Below, one piece after another: positions 1 to 5,895 of a stretch of DNA of 8,683 nt. The notes under the pieces are model-generated. The model worked only from the letters and a program-made list of their open reading frames with translations, made no database searches and was not told the DNA's origin. The stretch comes from Desulfobacula sp. GTDB taxonomy: Bacteria; Desulfobacterota; Desulfobacteria; Desulfobacterales; Desulfobacteraceae. The translations under genes and the position numbers were made by a program. The stretch lies in the NCBI RefSeq assembly GCF_021107415.1, contig NZ_JAIOSW010000477.1, positions 1-8,683 on the forward strand. Reading direction: 5' to 3'. Within the stretch, counting starts at the first letter, position 1. Each line of letters starts with the position of its first letter.

Positions 1-462
1 CAAGAGACGGGAAAAGGAAAGGGTCTGGGGTTTACAATCAATATTCCCCTGGAAAAAGGGAGCCGGGCAAGGGACATCGGAAGAGCTCTCTATTTTCTTG
101 CAGGGCCTGTTGCACAAGAGTATAGACCTGAAATAATTCTTGTTTCTTTCGGGTTTGACCTTTATATTCACGACCGCCTGGCAGGTATGAAGGTGACGCC
201 GGGCGGATACGCCGTTATAACCGCACTTCTCCTTGAGATGGCAGAGCGCTCCACAGGGGGAAAAATAGCCTTTGTCATGGAAGGGGGCTACAGCATAAAG
301 GGTATCAGGGAATGCGGCCTTTCCGTTATGAAGGAGATCTGCAATGTGCCGGGTGTAAGCGAGGATAAAATAGATAGTATCCGTAAAAGTGATATCAACC
401 GTTTGTCCAGCCTCAAGAGGGTCACCAAAATCCATAAAAAATACTGGAAGGTACTTCAATAA
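1..462 (+). CDS. Histone deacetylase-like (class II) amidohydrolase, C-terminal part
   Basis: This reading frame is open from the left edge, so the N-terminal part, including the catalytic His pair, lies outside the window; 153 residues and a TAA stop are visible. Family signatures are clear: a glycine-rich 'GKGKGLGFTINIPL' strand, then 'VSFGFDLYIHDRLAGM', where the Asp of 'HDRL' (172-174) corresponds to the third zinc ligand of deacetylases, then 'FVMEGGYS', whose Tyr (289-291) is the transition-state tyrosine. These enzymes remove acetyl groups from lysines or from small amides such as polyamines, using zinc, in the cytoplasm. The 'EGGY' form is typical of class II/acetylpolyamine-amidohydrolase-like members; classical AcuC has a class I-like 'GGGGY'. 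An AcuA-like acetyltransferase lies 2.6 kb downstream, so a role in reversing protein acetylation is plausible but inferred. A basic tail of about 35 residues follows the catalytic core. The ATG at 187 is internal to the domain and not a gene start. Confidence 0.9.
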   Translation, partial: QETGKGKGLGFTINIPLEKGSRARDIGRALYFLAGPVAQEYRPEIILVSFGFDLYIHDRLAGMKVTPGGYAVITALLLEMAERSTGGKIAFVMEGGYSIKGIRECGLSVMKEICNVPGVSEDKIDSIRKSDINRLSSLKRVTKIHKKYWKVLQ

Positions 463-469
463 ACTGCCT

Positions 470-539
470 GGACTGTCATATGGCGATTTCCACCCCTGTC
501 TCCTGTCCGATGACAATCCGCTGAAACCATATTTTTTTT
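470..539 (+). terminator. Possible terminator of the deacetylase gene
   Basis: Just after the deacetylase stop, imperfect 10-base arms (470-479 and 510-519, one C/A mismatch, 'TGTCAT' with 'ATGACA' at the core) enclose a 30-base loop. A second possible pairing, ATATGG (478-483) with CCATAT (527-532), runs directly into eight T residues (532-539). Loops are long and the two pairings compete, so this is only a weak candidate. Confidence 0.3.
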
Positions 540-609
540 ATATTCATTGCCTTAAAAAAAATAATAAAATTCCAATGACTTACCATGAGATTGTACAAAT
601 AAAATCCTT

Positions 610-625
610 TGGCACACTTGTTGAA
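610..625 (+). promoter_or_regulatory. Sigma54-like -24/-12 candidate upstream of the kinase gene
   Basis: TGGCACACTTGTTGAA agrees with the sigma54 consensus TGGCACRNNNNTTGCW except that the -12 GC reads GA. The GG (611-612) is followed by the expected 10 bases before G (623). A start site would fall near 635, at the beginning of the tandem 10-bp repeats. The altered -12 element makes activity uncertain, and a sigma70-like promoter lies closer to the gene. Confidence 0.3.
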
Positions 626-633
626 AGTATTTT

Positions 634-683
634 AGATAAAGGCAGATAAAGGCAGATGAAGGTAGATAAAGGCAGGTAAAAGT
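634..683 (+). repeat. Five tandem copies of a 10-bp repeat before the kinase promoter
   Basis: Consensus AGATAAAGGC. Copies begin at 634, 644, 654, 664 and 674; the first, second and fourth are identical, the third is AGATGAAGGT and the fifth is AGGTAAAAGT. The array ends 6 bp before the -35 element at 690. The 10-bp period is close to one DNA helical turn, so the copies face the same side of the helix; they could be activator or repressor sites, or a slippage-prone spacer. It does not lie in a recognisable coding frame. Confidence 0.85.
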
Positions 684-689
684 ATCTAC

Positions 690-718
690 TTGACGCAAAT
701 TATAATTATGGATAAAAT
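690..718 (+). promoter_or_regulatory. Sigma70-type promoter for the kinase-receiver genes
   Basis: A -35 TTGACG (690-695) and -10 TAAAAT (713-718) are separated by 17 bp, the optimal spacing. Transcription would start near 725, giving a leader of about 23 bases that contains the AGGAGG ribosome site (738-743) four bases before the ATG at 748. The spacer is AT-rich and also contains TATAAT at 701-706, which is too close to this -35 to be its partner. Confidence 0.65.
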
Positions 719-747
719 ATCTTAAAATAGAGCATATAGGAGGCTGC

Positions 748-2463
748 ATGGATCAAAGCCTTGAAAGCACAAAGAAGACACATTATTCCCGTCTCTTTCG
801 CAGGTTCACTTTCCTCACTATGGTTTGCTCGCTCGCGCCCCTGCTCCTTGCCGGATGGGCAATCAATACTCATTATTCAAAATTTGCCAGAGAACGGATG
901 GAAAAAACACTGCAGACCCGGGTTGATTACCACAGGAAAATTATAGAATTTTTCCTGGAGGAAAACAGAACCCAACTTGATTTCATCATCCGTACGCATT
1001 CAATGGCCTCCCTGATAGAAAATGATCTTCTCAACCATATTTTTAAGACAATCAACTCTGATTCCTGGATCATGACGGATATCGGCATCATTGGTGAAAA
1101 CGGAGATCATCTGGCTTACGTCGGACCTTATGACCTTATAGATAAAAACTATTCCGCCACATTCTGGTTCAAGGAAGTTATGGAAAAAGGAAGCTATACC
1201 AGTGACATGTTTATGGGATTCAGGAAAGAACCCCATTTTGTAATGGCGGTTATAAAAAACGAAGGCGGACACCGCTGGATACTGAGAGCCACGATCAACA
1301 CGGACTGGTTTCGTTCCCTGGTGGAAAATGTAAGGATCGGCAAGACGGGTGATGTATACATTTTAAACAGCGAAGGGATCTATCAGACCACTCCCGGTTC
1401 CGGCGGCCAGATCATGACGTTGGCGTCGGGATTTGAAGCTGGAATTCATGATGATTTGAAATTCAGGTTTCTTGAAACAGGTGACAAGGATGTAAAGACA
1501 AGAAAAATTGTCTGCGAAACCTGGCTGAAAGATCCAAAATGGCTTCTGGTGGTAAGAATGGACGAAAATGAACTTTTTGAAGAAGTCCGCCATGCCAACA
1601 GGGCAACTATGTTCTCACTGCATCTTAGCGCACTGATTATCCTTATTGTCACCGTATTCATCACCCGTCACATGGTTTCGGTTATCAAAAAAAGAGACAA
1701 CGAGGTTGAAGGTATGAGCAGGCAGCTCATGCAGACCGGGAAACTGGCATCCATAGGAGAACTTTCCGCAGGGGTCGCCCATGAGATAAACAATCCCCTT
1801 GCCATTATCATGACCGAATGTCAGCTTCTTCAGGACGCGGAAAAAACAAAACCCATAACAGATGAAACCCTGGGAGAACAATTCTCAGGATCACTTAATC
1901 AGATCGACACACAGGTCCGCCGGTGCAAACATATTACAAGAAACCTTATGAAGTTTGCGCGCAGGACCAAATCCGTCATCGAAACAGTGGATATGAACGT
2001 ATTTTTAAAAGAAGTGATTGATCTCATGGAAAGGGAAGCCAAATCAGACGGCATAAGTTTCAAATCCATTATGGACGACGAACTTAAGCCCATCCTGTCT
2101 GATCCATCACAGCTTCAGCAGGTATTTTTAAACCTTATCAACAATGCAATAGCGGCCCATGAAGACAAAGGCTACGGCATGATAACCATAGCCACCCGCC
2201 CTGCAAAGGACAAAACCGGAATCGTTATTACCGTGGAGGATACCGGAAGTGGAATAAATAATCAAAATATTGATAAAATTTTTGACCCCTTCTTCACCAC
2301 AAAATCTCCGGGACAGGGTACAGGTTTAGGTCTCTCCATCTGTTACAGCATAGTGAAGCAGCTGGGGGGTGACATTGCTGTTGAAAGTGATATTGGGAAA
2401 GGAACGCTCTTTACCCTTACCTTTCCGCTCAAACCGCCCGAGGATCTTATGAAGCAGCAATGA
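748..2463 (+). CDS. Membrane sensor histidine kinase with Cache-like extracytoplasmic domain
   Basis: A 571-residue kinase. After a short basic N-terminus comes membrane span 1 (about 21-38), an extracytoplasmic region of about 245 residues, and span 2 (about 288-308). The extracytoplasmic part has the look of a double-Cache sensor ('GENGDHLAYVGPYDL' near 116-130, then 'TFWFKEVMEKGSY'), a fold that commonly binds small organic acids or amino acids. No HAMP or PAS is evident: a short helical linker leads straight into the dimerisation domain with the H-box 'AGVAHEINNPL' (phospho-acceptor His345). The ATPase domain follows with N-box Asn466, DTGSG at 498-502, 'FDPFFTTK' at 512-519 and GQGTGLGLS at 522-530, so it appears catalytically intact. 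The start is supported by AGGAGG at 738-743. The gene is followed after 57 bp by a lone receiver gene, its likely partner. The ligand is unknown. Confidence 0.95.
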   Translation: MDQSLESTKKTHYSRLFRRFTFLTMVCSLAPLLLAGWAINTHYSKFARERMEKTLQTRVDYHRKIIEFFLEENRTQLDFIIRTHSMASLIENDLLNHIFKTINSDSWIMTDIGIIGENGDHLAYVGPYDLIDKNYSATFWFKEVMEKGSYTSDMFMGFRKEPHFVMAVIKNEGGHRWILRATINTDWFRSLVENVRIGKTGDVYILNSEGIYQTTPGSGGQIMTLASGFEAGIHDDLKFRFLETGDKDVKTRKIVCETWLKDPKWLLVVRMDENELFEEVRHANRATMFSLHLSALIILIVTVFITRHMVSVIKKRDNEVEGMSRQLMQTGKLASIGELSAGVAHEINNPLAIIMTECQLLQDAEKTKPITDETLGEQFSGSLNQIDTQVRRCKHITRNLMKFARRTKSVIETVDMNVFLKEVIDLMEREAKSDGISFKSIMDDELKPILSDPSQLQQVFLNLINNAIAAHEDKGYGMITIATRPAKDKTGIVITVEDTGSGINNQNIDKIFDPFFTTKSPGQGTGLGLSICYSIVKQLGGDIAVESDIGKGTLFTLTFPLKPPEDLMKQQ

Positions 2464-2520
2464 GACTGATTATATATAAAGGAGCTAACCATTAACGGTT
2501 TTAAATAAGGAGGATACATT

Positions 2521-2970
2521 ATGATAGGAAGCAAAATTTTACTCGTGGACGATGAAGAAATATTTTGTGACAACATGGCCAAACTGCTTGGAAACAGGCA
2601 ATACAAGGTTACTGCTGTTTACAACGGAGAAAGTGCCATCCGTGCCCTTGAAAAGGAAAATTTTGATGTGGTTGTTCTTGATCTGAAAATGCCGGGGATG
2701 AATGGTATAACAACCTTAAAGGAGATTAAAAAGCTGGGTCTTTTCACGGAAACACTTCTCCTGACGGGCCATGGTTCGGTTGACGCTGCCATAGAAGCGA
2801 TCCGCCTGGGTGCATATGATTTTCTCACAAAACCCTGCGAAATTGATGAACTTGTTGAAAAGATCGAGGGCGCATGGAGGAAAAAAGATGAGGCCTGGAA
2901 AAAGGATTTGGAAGAAAAACTGAAAAAAGTTGTGGAATCACCCTCATCTGTCTTCAAGCTGTTTGATTGA
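2521..2970 (+). CDS. Single-domain response regulator (receiver only)
   Basis: A 149-residue protein made of one receiver domain and a charged C-terminal helix. Acidic pocket residues Asp10 and Asp11, phospho-acceptor Asp54 ('VVLDLKMPG'), Thr82 ('LLTGHGS') and Lys104 ('FLTKPC') are all present, so phosphorylation should be possible. No DNA-binding or enzymatic output domain follows; residues about 107-141 form a lysine/glutamate-rich helix ending in a short tail. It may act like CheY by protein contact, or as a phosphate shuttle or sink. It has a strong ribosome site AAGGAGG (2507-2513) and lies 57 bp behind the kinase gene, with a likely terminator after it, so the two form a kinase-regulator pair. 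Its 'KPCEID' segment resembles the 'KPCDID' of the two receiver-CBS proteins further right. Confidence 0.93.
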   Translation: MIGSKILLVDDEEIFCDNMAKLLGNRQYKVTAVYNGESAIRALEKENFDVVVLDLKMPGMNGITTLKEIKKLGLFTETLLLTGHGSVDAAIEAIRLGAYDFLTKPCEIDELVEKIEGAWRKKDEAWKKDLEEKLKKVVESPSSVFKLFD

Positions 2971-2997
2971 GCAGTATGGCATGACCCAAATGAGAGT

Positions 2998-3043
2998 ACC
3001 GAGCCGCCTCTGAAACCATATCAACAAGGGGCGGCCGGTTTTT
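2998..3043 (+). terminator. Intrinsic terminator after the kinase-receiver genes
   Basis: CCG-A-GCCGCC (2999-3008) pairs with GGCGGCCGG (3030-3038) as a GC-rich 9-bp stem with a single bulged A, closed by an additional A/T pair and followed at once by TTTTT (3039-3043). The loop of 21 bases is long. No T tract follows on the opposite strand, so it should act mainly on + strand transcripts and separates them from the convergent acetyltransferase gene. Confidence 0.7.
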
Positions 3044-3054
3044 AATGTTTTTAC

Positions 3055-3702
3055 TCAAAACGAGACTCCGAAACGCATCCATTTAAAAGTCTCCCGGATT
3101 TCTTGAGGAACGTTTTTTCCCACTTGTGCCATAAAGATATTTTCAGGTTTCAGACAGATATTAGGCTCGTTGGTCAGATACTCTATCAGTCCGAAACCAG
3201 CGTAAAGATTGATCAGCATATTTCTATAGGACTGAACGCTTAAACCTGAATAATCAAGGTCCCATGTCCAGGAATAGGCAGTAAGATAAACAATTTTTTT
3301 CTCCAATTCCGGATCACGGAAAAGAGGGAAGAGAAGTTGCCGCGCAATCCCATGGTTTCTAAATCCCCTTAATACTTCAACGGCTTTGATCTCCATCATG
3401 ATCCCCTCACCTAATTTTGCCCAGCGCTCTTTTACATTCGGGTAATCAAGGACGGAAAAGCCTACAATGGTTTTGTTATCCAAAATGGCAAGAGTTATAC
3501 CAGCGCCCTTTTTTGCAAAGCACTCAAGGGTCTCTCTCCTGGTATAGATGGACGTATAGTGTGCATGGCTTGTAAAATCAGAAGCAAATATCAAGTCTTG
3601 AATACGATCCACGGTTAATTTCGATTCAATGTGAACCTTGCCCTTTTCTATTTCAATACATTTGTTAATTGTTTTTTTCCTTAAATAATGGATATTGTCC
3701 AA
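3055..3702 (-). CDS. acuA: AcuA-like GNAT protein acetyltransferase
   Basis: A 215-residue GNAT-family acetyltransferase. The acetyl-CoA pyrophosphate loop is seen at 112-121 (Arg115-Asn-His-Gly118-Ile-Ala120, within 'RGFRNHGIARQLL'). Outside the GNAT core it resembles Bacillus AcuA as I recall it: 'EKGKVHIE' near the N-terminus, 'TAYSWTWDLDYSGLSV' at about 141-156, and a C-terminal 'VGKNVPQE' (194-201) followed by a 'RF' segment. AcuA transfers acetyl from acetyl-CoA to a lysine of AMP-forming acetyl-CoA synthetase and inactivates it; that target here is inferred, as no synthetase gene is in the window. The first possible start after an in-frame stop is TTG at 3702, with no good ribosome site; it fits the N-terminal length of the family. 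The gene is divergent from a receiver-CBS gene and convergent with the kinase-receiver pair. The symbol rests on remembered family resemblance, not an alignment. Confidence 0.82.
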   Translation of the reverse strand: MDNIHYLRKKTINKCIEIEKGKVHIESKLTVDRIQDLIFASDFTSHAHYTSIYTRRETLECFAKKGAGITLAILDNKTIVGFSVLDYPNVKERWAKLGEGIMMEIKAVEVLRGFRNHGIARQLLFPLFRDPELEKKIVYLTAYSWTWDLDYSGLSVQSYRNMLINLYAGFGLIEYLTNEPNICLKPENIFMAQVGKNVPQEIRETFKWMRFGVSF

Positions 3703-3708
3703 GAACCT

Positions 3709-3736
3709 AGTATATCATTGTTTGTGTATGCATCAA
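3709..3736 (-). promoter_or_regulatory. Secondary promoter candidate for the AcuA-like gene
   Basis: Read on the - strand, TTGATG (3736-3731) and TATACT (3714-3709) are separated by 16 bp. Its start point would fall at about 3702, on the TTG codon itself, implying a leaderless message or a start further inside the gene; this makes it less convincing than the promoter at 3748-3777. Confidence 0.3.
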
Positions 3737-3747
3737 CCATAAAAAAC

Positions 3748-3777
3748 ATTTTAAATTTCATAAAACGGTCTTATCAA
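3748..3777 (-). promoter_or_regulatory. Sigma70-type promoter for the AcuA-like gene
   Basis: On the - strand, TTGATA (3777-3772) and TAAAAT (3753-3748) each match the sigma70 consensus at five of six positions and are 18 bp apart. Transcription would begin near 3741, leaving a leader of about 39 bases before the TTG at 3702. The region is very AT-rich, so chance matches are a real risk. Confidence 0.45.
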
Positions 3778-3884
3778 GGTGTAAAAGAAACTGACACCCA
3801 TCATTAACAGGAAAACAAACAATCAGATGCTCTATATTCAGTTTTTCAAAATCCCAAGACATAAGCGATGATAAGCATCCCACT

Positions 3885-3900
3885 TTGGAAATGTTTCCAA
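3885..3900. promoter_or_regulatory. Perfect 16-bp inverted repeat, possible operator
   Basis: TTGGAAA (3885-3891), two bases, TTTCCAA (3894-3900): perfect 7-bp arms, the form of a dimeric regulator site. It lies in the divergent gap, centred about 50 bp upstream of the sigma54-like -24 element and about 75 bp from the start site that element predicts, which suits an enhancer-binding activator. It could also serve the acetyltransferase gene. The rest of the 302-bp gap (3703-4004) is AT-rich, with no coding frame I can support. Confidence 0.5.
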
Positions 3901-3940
3901 TTATTATTGCCCTGGCTGACAATTAAAAATGCAATTTTCA

Positions 3941-3956
3941 TGGCATGTTATTTGCT
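3941..3956 (+). promoter_or_regulatory. Sigma54-type promoter for the first receiver-CBS gene
   Basis: TGGCATGTTATTTGCT matches TGGCACRNNNNTTGCW at all but one constrained position (C to T after TGGCA), with GG (3942-3943) and GC (3954-3955) separated by the required 10 bases. Transcription would start near 3967, about 47 bases before the ATG at 4014. A competing sigma70 reading, TTGCTG (3952-3957) with TATAAT (3973-3978), has a short 15-bp spacer. Confidence 0.55.
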
Positions 3957-4001
3957 GATAAAAGTATTAGGGTATAATTTTTAGTCAGACAATCCAAAAG
4001 T

Positions 4002-4009
4002 AAGGTGGG
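4002..4009 (+). promoter_or_regulatory. Ribosome binding site deciding the receiver-CBS start
   Basis: AAGGTGGG ends four bases before the ATG at 4014. A GTG at 4005 lies inside this site and would add only three residues; the ATG reading (MTKKIKVL) also matches the start of the paralogue on the opposite strand (MTKQIKVL). Confidence 0.7.
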
Positions 4010-4013
4010 ACAA

Positions 4014-4877
4014 ATGACAAAAAAAATTAAAGTTTTAATAATTGACGATGAAGAAAGGTTTTGCACAACCACATCAAAATTATTAACAAAAAAAGGATTT
4101 GAAACCAAAGTTGCCCATAACGCCGAACAAGCCCTGAATATTTTAAACCACACTCCCCAGGATGTTATTGTTCTGGATATTCAGATGCCAGGCATGGATG
4201 GACTTTCAGCCCTGACTGAAATAAAAAAAATAGCGCCTGAAACCAAAGTAATCATGCTGACCGGGTATGGCAGCAAGCATTCTGCATTAAGAGCACTTGT
4301 CAGGGAAGCATTTGATTATCTTAAAAAACCCTGTGACATAGATATGCTTGCTTTACGGATTCATGACGCCTATACGGAAAAACATAATGGATTTAAATTC
4401 GATGACAAAAAAGCAATAAATATAATGACCCGTACTAGTGCACAGACAACAATCTCAGCAGACCTTACACTACTTGATGCTGTAAAAAAAATGGAAACCA
4501 ACCACATGTTTTTACTGGTTTTGGATGAGGCGAACCTTCCGGTTGGCGGGTTGACAATAATGGATTTTTTAAAGGCTGCAAGGCCTGATTATATTGCAGA
4601 AGACATGGCATCCACCCCAAATACTTATCAATTTTCACCTGTTTTCTGGGATGGGCTTTTTTATGATCGAATGAAAGAAATAAGAGATATAAAAATTCGG
4701 GAAATCATGTCAAAGCTCCCACCGGTTATTAATGAAAACGCCAACCTTCTGGAAGTGGCGGATCTTATGTATAAGGAACAAAAAAATCTATTGCTTGTCA
4801 AAGGGATTATAAAAGCAACCGGCATTATCAGGGATCAGGATCTGTTTTTAGAAATGGCCCATACGATATTGAAGTGA
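4014..4877 (+). CDS. Receiver-CBS-CBS regulatory protein (first paralogue)
   Basis: A 287-residue cytoplasmic protein: receiver domain at about 1-120, then two CBS motifs at about 135-187 and 218-285. The receiver appears active: Asp11/Asp12, phospho-acceptor Asp55 ('VIVLDIQMPG'), Thr83 ('MLTGYGS') and Lys105 ('YLKKPCDID'). CBS pairs generally bind adenine nucleotides (AMP, ATP, S-adenosylmethionine), so phosphorylation and nucleotide level could be read by one molecule. Between the CBS motifs is a stretch with 'QFSPVFWDGLF' that is conserved in the paralogue at 5896-6798. There is no DNA-binding domain, so output is probably by protein contact. The gene stands alone, divergent from the AcuA-like gene, behind a sigma54-like promoter. 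In Bacillus the CBS protein AcuB is encoded beside AcuA, so this may be a functional counterpart; that link is inferred. Confidence 0.9.
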   Translation: MTKKIKVLIIDDEERFCTTTSKLLTKKGFETKVAHNAEQALNILNHTPQDVIVLDIQMPGMDGLSALTEIKKIAPETKVIMLTGYGSKHSALRALVREAFDYLKKPCDIDMLALRIHDAYTEKHNGFKFDDKKAINIMTRTSAQTTISADLTLLDAVKKMETNHMFLLVLDEANLPVGGLTIMDFLKAARPDYIAEDMASTPNTYQFSPVFWDGLFYDRMKEIRDIKIREIMSKLPPVINENANLLEVADLMYKEQKNLLLVKGIIKATGIIRDQDLFLEMAHTILK

Positions 4878-4893
4878 AGAATGGCTGTCCAGG

Positions 4894-4912
4894 GTTTTTT
4901 CAGACAAAAAAC
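4894..4912. other. A/T hairpin between convergent genes
   Basis: GTTTTTT (4894-4900), CAGAC, AAAAAAC (4906-4912) form a perfect 7-bp inverted repeat with a five-base loop. It sits in the 22-bp gap between convergent genes and covers the TGA stop of the TauE-like gene. Because the stem is nearly all A/T, a terminator role in either direction is possible but weak. Confidence 0.3.
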
Positions 4913-5796
4913 GCTGAAATGTACTTTAATGCGATAAAAAGGATACAACAGGTTAAAATCCCTTTAATATATACGGGTTGAATATATTTTTGAACCCTTG
5001 CTCCCAGATACATGCCTAAAATTCCACCAGAGCCGAACAACGCCCCAAGCATCCAGTCCGGAGATACGGCCACGTGAGGGTATACAAATGATAAAAGCTG
5101 ATAAAAAATCACACCGGAAACCGAGGTGACAAATGTACCCAGAAGAGCTGCCCCTGCAATCACGTGTACGGGCAGACCAATAATTGTGACCAGTATCGGT
5201 GCGATAATTGATCCGCCTCCAATGCCATATATCCCGCCAATGATTCCAACAAAAGAACAAATAACGTATATGGTTAACTGTTTGTAAACATATACGTTTC
5301 CTCCAAATTTAAAAGAAACCTTGTTGAACGAGGACTCCATGACGGTGAGACTATGAAAATCCATACTTTTTAGCGGCTCACCTTTTTGCCCTGCTTTATT
5401 GGTACTGATAATATCCTTTAAAAGCTTCCACCCGATATAAAGCAGAACAAACCCTGCAAACACCTTGAAATTTTTTGGATCAGGCAAATACTCGATGCGG
5501 ACCCATGCACCGATAAAAACCCCGGGCAAGGTTCCGATAATGATAGCCCTGGCCAAAGGCCATAACATTCTTTTTTCTTTAATATACCGATAGACCCCGC
5601 TGGGAATGGCAATGATATTGAAAACATGATTGGTGGCGGAAACAGAAGGTGATGTATACCCAAGGATACTCATTTGAAACGGCAGTAATAAAAATGCCCC
5701 GGAAATACCGCCCATTGAAGTGAAAAATGAAACAATAAGAGCTGTGAAGAAAATAAGATACGGGTTGGCATGGATTTCAGCAATCGGAAAATACAT
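4900..5796 (-). CDS. TauE/SafE-family membrane permease
   Basis: A 298-residue integral membrane protein with the two-fold internal repeat of the TauE/SafE (sulfite exporter) family. The first repeat opens with 'SMGGISGAFLLLPF' near residues 27-40, and the second has the more canonical 'GIYGIGGGSIIAPIL', followed by 'GAALLGTF'. About eight hydrophobic segments are visible, with a hydrophilic central loop of about 40 residues between the halves. Members export or import sulfite, sulfoacetate, sulfonates and other organic anions; the substrate here is unknown. The ATG at 5796 is preceded by GGAGGG (5806-5801 on the - strand). It is the last gene of the - strand cluster, 99 bp behind the second receiver-CBS gene; the intervening leader holds a strong hairpin. 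The companion regulator and the anion transporter upstream suggest co-regulated anion traffic. Confidence 0.9.
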   Translation of the reverse strand: MYFPIAEIHANPYLIFFTALIVSFFTSMGGISGAFLLLPFQMSILGYTSPSVSATNHVFNIIAIPSGVYRYIKEKRMLWPLARAIIIGTLPGVFIGAWVRIEYLPDPKNFKVFAGFVLLYIGWKLLKDIISTNKAGQKGEPLKSMDFHSLTVMESSFNKVSFKFGGNVYVYKQLTIYVICSFVGIIGGIYGIGGGSIIAPILVTIIGLPVHVIAGAALLGTFVTSVSGVIFYQLLSFVYPHVAVSPDWMLGALFGSGGILGMYLGARVQKYIQPVYIKGILTCCILFIALKYISAFFV

Positions 5797-5820
5797 TTTG
5801 CCCTCCGGGTTCTATGGTAT

Positions 5821-5867
5821 AGTCCGGGGAGATGGCCTGGCAATTACCATCCCTCCGGACTCTTTTT
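5821..5867. promoter_or_regulatory. Strong hairpin in the permease leader; T tract on + strand
   Basis: AGTCCGGGGAGATGG (5821-5835) and CCATCCCTCCGGACT (5847-5861) pair over 15 positions with 13 Watson-Crick pairs; of the remaining two, one can be a G-U wobble in either transcript. The loop has 11 bases. On the + strand the stem is followed by C and TTTTT (5863-5867), like an intrinsic terminator, yet no + strand gene lies immediately upstream. On the - strand it lies 14 bases before the permease ribosome site without a T tract, so there it is more likely an RNA stability, processing or translation-control element. Confidence 0.75.
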
Positions 5868-5895
5868 ATTTAACCTTAAAAAACCCTCAGGTCAA

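Noticed and set aside
187..462. A separate 91-residue gene starting at ATG 187
   Set aside because: The same frame is open to position 1 and encodes continuous deacetylase-family sequence across 187, so this ATG is internal.
2487..2500. Near-palindrome AACCATTAACGGTT between kinase and receiver genes
   Set aside because: One mismatched pair, only 14 bp, AT-rich, and inside a likely transcription unit; not strong enough to call an operator.
2619..2957. A 112-residue open frame on the - strand
   Set aside because: It is antisense to the receiver gene, whose catalytic residues are all present; the antisense product is Ser/Phe-rich low-complexity sequence.
3861..3880. Short direct repeat ATAAGC...ATAAGC
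   Set aside because: Only six identical bases in an AT-rich region; expected by chance.
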